64,000 nt of DNA. Origin: Drosophila miranda. Lineage: Eukaryota > Arthropoda > Insecta > Diptera > Drosophilidae. The stretch is taken from assembly GCF_003369915.1 (NCBI RefSeq), contig NC_046674.1, positions 2,976,001-3,040,000 on the forward strand, in the 5' to 3' direction. The position numbers and the translations under genes were made by a program. Below, piece after piece: positions 34,392 through 44,267 of the stretch (the stretch's first letter is position 1; the number at the start of each line of letters is the position of its first letter). The notes under the pieces were generated by a model. It had not been told where the DNA came from and did no database searches. It saw only the letters and a program-made list of their open reading frames with translations.

Positions 34392-34733
34392 GACGGCAAA
34401 CTGTTGAGAAACACTTTTCAGATGGTGAAAACAATTATTGCTTACGAACGCTCTTACATCTAACAAACTAGCACTTAAAATGAAAATGAGAGTCACAGCA
34501 TATGACAGCCGTGTGACAGAGCTTCCTTTGACTCGCTTTCAAACACTTCACACACCGCTCAGCTGTGTGCAAAAACAGTGGCAGCCCTATTGGAAAAGCG
34601 GGCTGTGAGAGCGAGAGAGAAAGCCTCAGTTCTTGGACTGAAAGCCGGGAAGTTCGTCTGGAATGCTTTGTGAATGCCCTGCAGTACCAGCAGTGAGCGA
34701 TGACGAATGTCATCTACAATGTCATCTAGGCGT

Positions 34734-34887
34734 TGACGCCAGCCAAATCGAACCCTTCGTTTTTTCTTTTGTTTCTTTCCTTTCCGCGCGTGCCGAACGT
34801 AATTCGGTTCTGCCGACCGTGCGCAGTAGCAGAGAACTTCGTTTTATCTTTTCGTCTTCTTTGCGCCTGCGTCGACAGAGCTCTTTT
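34734..34887 (+). other. Truncated leader exon of the divergent gene, copy D
   Basis: Matches the first part of the leader exon (17,641 on) but breaks off at GACAGAGCTC, where DINE-1 begins. The rest of the exon and the GTAAGT donor are missing, so this copy could not splice to its second exon at 36,200 in the same way. Confidence 0.45.
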
Positions 34888-36015
34888 TATACCCGATACT
34901 CAAAATGAGTATTGGGGTATATTAGATTTGTGGTAAAAGTGGATGTGTGTAACGTCCAAAAGGAATCGTTTCCGACCCCATAAAGTATATATATTCTTGA
35001 TCAGCATCAATATCCGAGTCGATTGAGCCATGTCTGTCGGTCCGTCTGTCCGTCCGTCCGTCTGTCCGTCTGTCCGTCTGTCCGTCCCCTTTAGCGCCTA
35101 GTGCTCAAAGACTATAAGAGCGAGAGCAACGATGTTTTGGATCCAGACTTCTGTGATATGTCACTGCTACAAGAATATTTCAAAACTTTGCCCCGCCCAC
35201 TTCCGCCCCCACAAAGGGCGAAAATCTGTGGCATCCACAATTTCGACGATACGAGAAAACTAAAAGCGCAGAATCGTAGAAGATGACTATATCTTCTAGA
35301 GTGCAAAATCTGAACCAGATCGTATAATTATTATAGCCAGAATCAAGAAAACAATTTAATTTTTTCTCGCCCTGTCTCTCTCTAACACACACGTAGCATA
35401 GCCGGCTTTGCTTGGAGAAAAACATTAGCGCCTAGATCTCAGAGACTATAAAAGCTAGAGCAACCAAATTTGGTATCCACACTCCTAATATATCGGACCG
35501 AGACGAGTTTGTTTCAAAATTTCGCCACACCCCCTTCCGCCCCCGCAAAGGATGAAAATCTGGGGATATTCACAAATCTCAGAGACTATTAAGGCTAGAG
35601 TAACCAAATTTGGTATCCGCACTCCTGTTAGATCTCACTATAAAACGTATATCTCAAAATTTCGCCCCACCCCCTTCCGCCCCCACAAAGGACGAAAATC
35701 TGTTGCATCCACAATATTGAGGATACGAGAAAACTAAAAACGCAGAATCATAGATAACGACCATATCTATCAGATCAGAGAAGTTATATGGAAGTTATAT
35801 CTGGATCAGATCAGATCATTTTTATAGCCAAAAGGAACAAATCAATTTGCACTGGCTACGCAGCGCCCGACGTCACGCTCAGACTGATTTTCTGTCTCTC
35901 TCGCACGCACTCCTTGTCGTGTCGTTTAATATTAGCGGCGTCTGCCGGAGGAGAGCCATACTGACTTAGTATCGGGTATAACTGTAGAGTTGCGGTGTCC
36001 GCAGCAACTCACAAC
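34888..36015 (+). mobile_element. Full-length DINE-1 (about 1.1 kb)
   Basis: Complete from TATACCCGATACTC to the AGTATCGGGTATA inverted repeat and the TGCGG-TGT-CCGCA hairpin. It includes the internal 400 bp missing from the copies at 18,241 and 22,058. It replaces the second half of the leader exon of the divergent gene. Confidence 0.85.
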
Positions 36016-36210
36016 GATCCCCCTCGTTTGTTTTTGTTGTTGGAGGAAATGAACAGCCCACCGCTGACGTACAGTGAACATTGTTGTTTTTGTTGAAACA
36101 AACAACCGTTTTAAAAATCGAACAAATTCTTTCTTTTTATACAATTGAACCAAATTAATAGTAATTGTACATATATATAATATATCCATATTATTTCAGC
36201 GGCGGTGAAG

Positions 36211-36339
36211 ATGAAAATACCCAACGAGCCAGCAGAAAAAGTGATTCGGAAGGCTATTCACAATATTAAGAATAGCTATTTTCAAAAGGGCGCAAGGGAC
36301 ACAAAATACAAAGCTCTGGCATCCTTAGACAATAATTAA
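36211..36339 (+). CDS. Candidate 42-aa protein, second exon (copy D)
   Basis: Duplicate of 19,150-19,278 with the same upstream acceptor (TTATTTCAG ending 36,199), AATAAA signals and downstream hairpin. Residue 31 is Thr instead of Lys; the frame is otherwise unchanged. Its leader exon is cut by DINE-1, so expression would need another promoter. Function unknown. Confidence 0.3.
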   Translation: MKIPNEPAEKVIRKAIHNIKNSYFQKGARDTKYKALASLDNN

Positions 36340-36808
36340 TAATAATTGTTAATAAATAAAACTAATTGGAAAAATAAACAATTGAATGTATTACTTTTTT
36401 ATATTAAATGCATGATTTTTCGTGAAAAATCATCACCACCTTGTATAATTGCATCATGAGCCAGCCGATGTCTCGTTCAATACATGAGGCAGGTATGTAA
36501 CACGATTCTCATACATTTTAGGGCTGGAAATCGGCTGCATATGACCATTGAAATGTATGGGCGTTACTCGCCTCACTATTTATATTGGCCTTGCTCCTAC
36601 TGTGGATTATTGCAGGGCGGCAAGGCCTTTTTCATTTTGCTTTAAATTCTACTCTCATTAAAATAGATTGCAGAATATGAGCCTCTGGTCATTCGTAGCT
36701 GGCCATCTTTCAAATTGCATTTATCATTTCGCTGATTCTCTGTACCGCAAGAGCATTTGCTCTGCCACCACCTCCTGTTGACTCTGGTTGGCCCCGTGGC
36801 GTCCTTTT

Positions 36809-37352
36809 TATACCCGATACTCAAAATGAGTATTGGGGTATATTAGATTTGTGGTAAAAGTGGATGTGTGTAACGTCCAGAAGGAATCGTTTCCGACCCC
36901 ATAAAGTATTTATATGCTTGATCAGCATCAATAGCCGAGTCGATTGAGCCCTGTCTGTCTGTCCGTCCGTCCGTCTGTCCGTCTGTCCGTCTGTCTGTCT
37001 GTCCGTCCCTATGAGCGCCTCGACCACAGACACTATAAGTGCTAGAGCAACCAAATTTGGAATCCACACTCCTGTGATACCGAACCTTGACCATTTCGCC
37101 ACACCCTCTTCCGCCTCCACAAAGGACGAAAACCTGTGGCATCCACAATATTGAAGATGCGAGGTACCAGATTGCCGAATCTGGATCAGATCGTATCACT
37201 TTTATAGCCAAAAGGAACAAATCAATTTTCAGTGGCTCCAAAGCGCCCGACGACATGTTCAGACACGTTTACTGTCTCTCCCGTAGCCCCACTGACTACG
37301 TATCGGGTACAAATGTAGAGTTGCGGTCGCAGCAGCAACTCACAACGTTCCC
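36809..37352 (+). mobile_element. DINE-1 (divergent, compact copy)
   Basis: Starts TATACCCGATACTC, has a GTCTGTCC tract, and ends with TATCGGGTAC and the GAGTTGCGG...GCAACTC terminus. Internal sequence is more diverged (CCTATGAGCGCCTCGACC). From about 37,138 on it is part of the 1.1-kb duplication also found at 43,138. Confidence 0.75.
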
Positions 37353-38268
37353 CCTCGTTCAATTTCAGTACGAAGCTCAAAGAATTTTGGGTACGAACTG
37401 TACGAAGTATATCTATCTCCAACAGATCAGCTGCTAGAAAATCAAGCCGTCCCCAGTCCCCATCCTTGGCGTTAAATGACAAAGCTACTCGTAGATACAT
37501 TGGCTTGGGGTGTTTTGGGGCGGACAGATTTGAGAAACTTTTACTTCAATCTTCAATCAAAAATTGTTGGAAAAATTTATTTATTATTTATTTCATTTTC
37601 TGGTTTAGAATTTTAGTTTGTTAACGAAGCGTGAATTTTCTAGTTCTAATTTTCGAAAATGACCTAAAACTTAAAATGGCAGAAGCTAAAAGTCATGCCG
37701 TCGCCAGCCGACTGCTGAAACCCTCCGCTTTTGGTTCTGGTGCACTCTCCCAGAAGGCTCCTTCTCCTCCCGCCCCTGGAGGCTTTGCTCAGGGCGCAGG
37801 ATCGTCGGTGGCCCAATCCGGCTTTGGACTTGGACTTGGATTTGGAGCCAAGCCCGTGTTCGGGGCTGCTCCGGCTTTGGGGCTTTCGGGGCCAGTCCCA
37901 CCTTTGGGGAAGCCGCAACGTTTCGCAACGTCTCCGCACCACCAGCCGTCGGAGCCCCAGGGACACTGGCAGGCGGCAACATCTTCGACTCCTTGGGTGG
38001 ACAGATATCTGGCTTATCCTTTGGCGATTTGGCAAGCCAAGTCCTTTAAAAAAAATATCATGTTTTGTTCTGTTTGTTCACTGTTTGTATCGTTGAATAT
38101 ATTTTTGTTTTGTTTTGTTTTGTGATGTTTTGTTCGATGTAATTACTTGTTTTTTTCTTTGATATGCAAGTGCTAGGAGCAGCTCTAATATTTCGCTGAT
38201 AATCCAGTTTCGGTTTTCAGATAGATATGGTTCCCCCTCCCCTTTGTTTTAATGTCTCAATTATTTTA
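37138..38268 (+). repeat. 1.1-kb segmental duplication, copy 1
   Basis: Starts in the 3' part of a DINE-1 and ends in CTCAATTATTTT; its partner is 43,138-44,267 in the same orientation. The two differ by scattered substitutions and a 3-bp indel near 38,055, so they are real copies and not the same reads placed twice. Confidence 0.9.
37676..38049 (+). pseudogene. FG-nucleoporin fragment (Nup214-like), copy 1
   Basis: The ATG opens a frame rich in Gly, Ala, Ser and FG/GFG dipeptides (GFAQGAGSSVAQSGFG, then AKPVFGAAPA). Near 37,878 the sensible frame jumps by one base and continues FGAFGASPTFGEAATF, through NIFDSLGG and LSFGDLASQ, to TAA at 38,047. The order of motifs resembles the C-terminal FG region of the nuclear-pore protein Nup214/CAN (VASQGFGF, PVFG..PTFG, SFGTLASQ). 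Real nucleoporins are far longer, so this is a fragment with a one-base loss. The frameshift is present in both copies, so it predates the duplication. Nup153 or another FG-nucleoporin is possible. Confidence 0.5.
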
Positions 38269-38282
38269 TTTTAATATTTTCC

Positions 38283-38378
38283 GTATTTTCCGTATTTCTG
38301 GTATTTCTGGTATATCTGGTATTTCTGGTATTTCTAGTATTTCTGGTATTTCTGGTATTTCTAGTATTTCTAGTATTT
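38283..38378. repeat. TATTTCTGG 9-bp minisatellite
   Basis: About eleven tandem copies of the nonamer TATTTCTGG with TATTTCTAG and TATATCTGG variants, immediately after the end of the duplicated block. Confidence 0.9.
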
Positions 38379-40724
38379 AAATTTACTTTCTGTCTTTCAC
38401 ACTTCTCAGATGGGTCTTGGTCTGTTCGGAGCTCTTGCTGCTCAGCTCTGACGTCCTCCGATCTCCTGGATCTGAGCAGCTGAGTGGAAGAGCCGCTATT
38501 CGGAGATCTAATTAGCAGAACCATCTGCTGTGTTTCATTTCGGCCGCTCCTTGTGGGGAAAATTCAACGAGGTTGGAGATCAGCAGCAAAAGCCATGAAG
38601 AAATCAGGCTGTAGATCTGACAGAAAGCCGTTGAAAGACGGTGAAAGAGGCTAAGGATCTAGCCAAGAAAGCTCAATGACGAACGGAGGCTCGAGATCTG
38701 CTGGAAAACATTCGATTTCACCTGACCGACTGGACGGCTGGGCGACTTGGCGACTGGCACTGGCACTGGCTCTCAGCCTGGCTCTCAGCCTGGCTCTGTC
38801 TGGCTCTGAATCTGTATCTTTCGATGGGGTTTCCATTGGCAATTCAATTAAAAGTCCCAGCTAAATGTCGAAATGTTATCGAAGTCGACAAAAACAAACT
38901 CCTTTTTGTTGTTGTTGTTGTTGTTGTTGCTGTTGTTGTTGTAGCAATTGCAAAAATTGAAACTCCACAAAACTCTATCGCTGTTTGGGCTTTCTGGTTC
39001 GATTTGTGCCTCAATTTCTGCCTCATGCTGAGCTCAAAATGAATGTCGTGGCTAAAAGTGAAGCTGGTCTTGGCCAAAAGCCATAGACCCGTGGTGTTGT
39101 TGTTGGTTGTTGTTGGTAGTTGCCTCTAATATGACATATCTACTAATAACAACGGATTGAGTGCATCTGTATCTGTATCTGTATAGCTGTGTGTCTCTGT
39201 CCCAGACTTGGTCTGCCAGTAAAAGGGCTCGTTTCCCATTCACTTATGGATTCGCGAGTCACAGAGAGGCCCCAAAGAGCGAAAAAGTGGGGCCAAAGCC
39301 AAGCCAGGCCACGAGTCGCGCCGCGTCGCGTCGCGTCGAGTGCATTGGTGAAAAGTCATAAGGCAGCAGAAAAGTACAACCACAAAACTGTTGAAGAAAA
39401 CCCACTAGGTAATAGGAACAAAAAACCCACGATATCACTATATAAAGGCGTGATTCGACTGTAAAATACCCTGTAAAAGAACTGCAACTGCAAGAACATC
39501 AACAACTTCGCCAACAATTTTAGAGGGCTGCCCCCAAGGGACCATATAAGCGGGACATAGAAGCCCATCTTTATCCGGAAAGATGTCGAAATTAATTTCC
39601 ATCTTTAGGTAGAAATTATCTTTCGAGTCTTGTGTCTGGTGCAATGGTTTTCCTGCCTTGTAAGATCTTCTGAAATCCCAAATTGCTGGCCTGTTTTCGA
39701 TGCTTTCGATGAGTTTCAATCAGTTTTCAACTCCATTCTATTTCCGTTTCCATTCCTTTCGAGTACCCTGTAATAATATGCTTGTAAAAATGGTTTATTT
39801 TGGTTCAAATTGTCGTCGGTTAATGGCATAGAAAAATGTCAAGCAAAAACGAGAGAAAAAAAAACAAAAAAAAAGGTTTGCCCAACGATTCATTTTTTGT
39901 GTTTCGTTTCCATCTTTTTTCCAAGAGTTTTTTATATGAAATATGAGTTATGTGGATGTGTGTGTGTGTGTAGGGGGGGTGGTGGGCGGTGTGTGGTGGG
40001 TGGTGGCGACATTTGCTAAATGATTCACAGAACTAATAATCGAATCGAATATATTCCGTCGAGTATTCCCGAAATTGAATTAAAAGTCAATGGAGCGTAA
40101 AAGATATGTTACGCTGGTATCTCGAGGGGGATCGAGAATTGGGGTCTCCCCCTCTAAGCAATGCCCAAGCATCGATGAGCCGCACATTAATTTCATTATT
40201 CCAAAATACAACATGGGGCAGATATTTTCAATGGGGAATCCGCTCTAATGGGATATTAAAGCCACAAAGCCTCCTTTGGCTTAAACGCACTATAAAAAAC
40301 CGAAACGAAACGAAACGAAAGAAGAAAGAACGGACGGGACGGCTGGAGGCCGCCTCTCAAAGAAGTCCCCAAAGCGGGAGGGGGGGACAGTGGAAAGGGG
40401 AAAGGCACAAACAAGTGCCCATAAAATATAATAAAAGGAAGTGCTTAAAACTTGCAACAACAAGAAGACAAGAACAGAAGGAGCGCAGCAGCAGCGGCGG
40501 CAGAGGAAGAAGGCAGAGGGCATGCATCAGAGAAGGCTGCAGGCGGGTGGGGGGAGGCAAGTACATTGCCAGGAGATTCATGAGAAGAGAGAGGAGTACG
40601 ATGGCAGAGGGACGGAGGGACAGAGGACTCTTTTCCTTTTGCATAGTTTGGTGTCTAAATTTATTACCCGCGATCTAACACGATTTCTCGCACTTGTACC
40701 TTACAATAATCATTATATGCACAG

Positions 40725-40726
<2 letters not shown>

Positions 40727-40772
<46 letters not shown>
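40727..40772. repeat. (CA)n microsatellite
   Basis: About 46 bp of pure CA dinucleotide. Confidence 0.9.
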
Positions 40773-40774
<2 letters not shown>

Positions 40775-41383
40775 CGCGGGGCAGTTGGGGAGCAAAGAAA
40801 ATTACATGCGCCAAAGCCTTTTTTGCATATTTGGCATCCAGCACAAGAAAAAGAAAAAGAAAAAAAAAAAACACCAACAACAATTTAAATTGATGACAAC
40901 GGATCGAGAGTCGAAGAGGGAGATACCCTTCAATGAATACCTTTTTCACTGCATTTTAGGGAACAATAAATAGGCACTGTGGGGAGCCCAAGAGTCGGCC
41001 TCCAAACGACCCCCCTTTGCAGGCGCCAAGCTGGCCAAGGCTAACGATTCTCCGACTCGAACAATACTTTGCTATAAGAAACCCCTAGTGTTTCCGATTA
41101 AAGACACTCGCCAGTCGAAATCGCATCCCCTACGGACGTTTTGCATACAAATTCTTACCGAGAAATCTTCAAATCTTCAAAATATCGATTCTCCTTTTGG
41201 CGCAGCTCCAAGCCGCCGGCCAAAACCATGATACCCTTTTTTCTGTTTTTCTGTGAAGGGTATATAGAAAACGTAACAAGTGCAACGACAGCGACAACGA
41301 AAGCTTGGGAAACTGGTCTGCTGCTCTGCTGCTCTGTGCCCTGGGATCTTTGTGTGGAATCTGGGGATGGGATGGGAAGGGGA

Positions 41384-41442
41384 TGCCTCATGCCTCATGC
41401 CTCATGCCTCATGCCTCATGCCTCATGCCTCATGCCTCATGC
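41384..41442. repeat. CATGCCT heptamer minisatellite
   Basis: Eight perfect tandem copies of CATGCCT. A 14-base C tract follows at about 41,476. Confidence 0.9.
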
Positions 41443-41920
41443 TTTACATTGAAGTTGCACATATGCATCTTTCTCCCCCCCCCCCCCCACCCCCTTCTGT
41501 ACGAGTATGTGTGTGTAGATATAGTTTATGTATTATATAATTTGGTGGACGCTGTGCTGAGATTCAAAAGCCGAAGCCACCGCCACCGCCATCGCTGGCG
41601 CTGCAGCAGCTCTAATGAGGCAGAGGAGTCGTCTCCAAGTGCAAATATGCAGGGTATTCGAAAGCGATGGGGTATGCCAGATAGCGAGCGGCAAGGGGGC
41701 CAGAGGCAGGGGCAGAGGCACAGCTGATAATGAGATTAAGGAATGAGGCAATGATTAATTGCCATGCGGTGCCAGGCAGCATCGTTTGTGTAACATCTTC
41801 ATGCAGCCTGCCAGCCAAGTGAATCGATTATAGGGTATTCTACGAGTCGTGAAGTCTTTGGGCCTTAGAGTTTCGATAATAACCAAATACTATACCATAA
41901 TAATACTAAATACAAACGAT

Positions 41921-43045
41921 GGGGAACGTTGTGAGTTGCTGCGGACACCGCAACTCTACAGTTATACCCGATACTTAGTCAGTATGGCTCTCCTCCGGCA
42001 GACGCCACTAATATTAAACGACACGACAAAGAGTGCGTGCGAGATAGACAGAAAATCAGTCTGAGCGTGACGTCGGGTGCTGCGTAGCCAGTGCAAATTA
42101 ATTTGTTCCTTTTGGGTATAAAAATGATCCGATCTGATCCAGATTCAGCAATCTGATAGATATGGTCATTATCTATGATTTTGCGTTTTTAGTTTTCTCG
42201 AATGTGTAATATTGTGGATGCAACAGATTTTCGTTCTTTGTGTGGGCGGAAGGGGGTGGGACGAAATTTTGAGATATACGTTTTATAGTGAGATCTAACA
42301 GAAGTGCGGATACCAAATTTGGTTACTCTAGCCTTAATAGTCTCTGAGATTTGTGGATGCCCCAGTTTTTCGTCCTTTGCGGGGGCGGAAGGGGGTGTGG
42401 CGAAATTTGGACACGAAACGGTCAAGGTCCGATATCACAGGAGTGTGGATACCAAATTTGGTTGCTCTAGCTCTTATGGGTTCTGAGATCCTTGAACTCA
42501 TATTTTGCAATTGGCAAAACCGACCATGAAACCTGTGTGTTAGAGAGAGACAGAGCGAGAAAGAATGAAATTGTTTTCTTGATTCTGGCTATAATAATTA
42601 TACGATCTGGTTCAGATTTTGCACTCTAGAACATATAGTCATCCTCTACGATTCTGCGTTTTTAGTTTTCTCGTATCGTCGAAATTGTGGATGCCACAGA
42701 TTTTCGCCCTTTGTGGGAGCGGAAGTGGGCGGGGCAAAGTTTTGAAATTTTCTTGTAGCAGTGACATATTACAGAAGTCTGGATCCAAAACATCGTTGCA
42801 ATAGCTCTTATAGTCTTTGAGCACTAGGCGCTGAAGGGGACGGACAGACGGACAGACGGACGGACGGACAGACGGACGGACGGACAGACGGACAGACAGA
42901 CATGGCTCAATCGACTCGGCTATTGATGCTGATCAAGAATATATATACTTTATGGGGTCGGAAACGATTCCTTCTGGACGTTACACACATCCACTTTTAC
43001 CACAAATCTAATATACCCCAATACTCATTTTGAGTATCGGGTATA
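41921..43045 (-). mobile_element. Full-length DINE-1 (1.1 kb), reverse orientation
   Basis: Complete element read on the minus strand: 5' TATACCCGATACTC at 43,045, GTCC/GTCT tract (about 42,838-42,903), AGTATCGGGTATA inverted repeat, and hairpin terminus near 41,930-41,955. It has no host-gene insert and serves as the empty reference for the E2-fused pieces. Confidence 0.88.
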
Positions 43046-43137
43046 AAAATACTATAAATATTAAAAACTTTAAAAATACTAAAGATACTAAGAATAAAAT
43101 AAATACTAAACATACTAGAAATAGACAATAAGCAGAC

Positions 43138-44267
43138 AAAATCCACAATATTGAAGATGCGAGGTACCAGATTGCCGAATCTGGATCAGATCGTATCACT
43201 TTTATAGCCAAAAGGAACAAATCAATTTTCAGTGGCTCCAAAGCGCCCGACGACATGTTCAGACACGTTTACTGTCTCTCCCGTAGCCCCACTGACTACG
43301 TATCGGGTACAAATGTAGAGTTGCGGTCGCAGCAGCAACTCACAACGTTCCCCCTCGTTCAATTTCAGTACGAAGATCAAAGAATTTTGGGTACGAACTG
43401 TACGAAGTATATCTATCTCCAACAGATCAGCTGCTAGAAAATCAAGCCGTCCCCAGTCCCCATCCTTGGCGTTAAATGACAAAGCTACTCGTAGATACAT
43501 TGGCTTGGGGTGATTTGGGGCGGACAGATTTGAGAAACTTTTACTTCAATCTTCAATCAAAAATTGTTGGAAAAATTTATTTATTATTTATTTCATTTTC
43601 TGGTTTAGAATTTTAGTTTGTTAACGAAGCGTGAATTTTCTAGTTATAATTTTCGAAAATTACCTAAAACTTAAAATGGCAGAAGCTAAAAGTCATGCCG
43701 TCGCCAGCCGACTGCTGAAACCCTCCGCTTTTGGTTCTGGTGCACTCTCCCAGAAGGCTCCTTCTCCTCCCGCCCCTGGAGGCTTTGCTCAGGGCGCAGG
43801 ATCGTCGGTGGCCCAATCCGGCTTTGGACTTGGACTTGGATTTGGAGCCAAGCCCGTGTTCGGGGCTGCTCCGGCTTTGGGGCTTTCGGGGCCAGTCCCA
43901 CCTTTGGGGAAGCCGCAACGTTTCGCAACGTCTCCGCACCACCAGCCGTCGGAGCCCCAGGGACACTGGCAGGCGGCAACATCTTCGACTCCTTGGGTGG
44001 ACAGATATCTGGCTTATCCTTTGGCGATTTGGCAAGCCAAGTCCTTTAAAAAAAACATGTTTTGTTCTGTTTGTTCACTGTTTGTATCGTTGAATATATT
44101 TTTGTTTTGTTTTGTTTTGTGATGTTTTGTTCGATGTAATTACTTGTTTTTTTTTCTTTGATATGCAAGTGCTAGGAGCAGCTCTAATATTTCGCTGATA
44201 ATCCAGTTTCGGTATTCAGATAGATATGGTTCCCCCTCCCCTTTGTTTTAGTGTCTCAATTATTTTT
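43138..44267 (+). repeat. 1.1-kb segmental duplication, copy 2
   Basis: Partner of 37,138-38,268. The left edge is fused to a run of ACTAAAGATACT-like DNA instead of the DINE-1 body; the right edge changes at TTATTTTTTTGAGTATCATC. Confidence 0.9.
43676..44049 (+). pseudogene. FG-nucleoporin fragment (Nup214-like), copy 2
   Basis: Protein-level identical to copy 1 over the FG stretch, with the same one-base frameshift near 43,878 and the same terminal TAA. It shares copy 1's upstream non-coding flank, so any promoter was duplicated too. No intact alternative frame covers the whole fragment. Confidence 0.5.

Larger units (their letters stand above)
38379..41920. other. Unique non-coding DNA between the two FG-fragment copies
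   Basis: About 3.5 kb with TTG runs (38,905), GCGTC repeats (39,315), a (CA)n run and a CATGCCT array. A minus-strand frame at 39,438-39,719 has a protein-like composition but no recognisable motif. Nothing else supportable. Confidence 0.55.

Noticed and set aside
36642-36824. 60-codon frame starting in DINE-1 (copy at 19,581-19,763)
   Set aside because: Initiates in the transposon end and reads out into the flank; no domain and no sign of a gene.
37222-37500. Minus-strand 92-codon ATG frame, repeated at 43,222-43,500
   Set aside because: Starts in single-copy-like DNA but runs into the DINE-1 terminus. It is preserved only because the block was duplicated, and has no motif.
39438-39719. 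Minus-strand 93-codon protein-like frame
   Set aside because: No ATG at the start (TTG), no motif, single copy; chance cannot be excluded.
37138-44267. Exact 6,000-bp offset of the FG fragment copies as an assembly artefact
   Set aside because: The copies differ by several substitutions and a 3-bp indel, and have different flanks, so they are genuine; the round number is coincidence.
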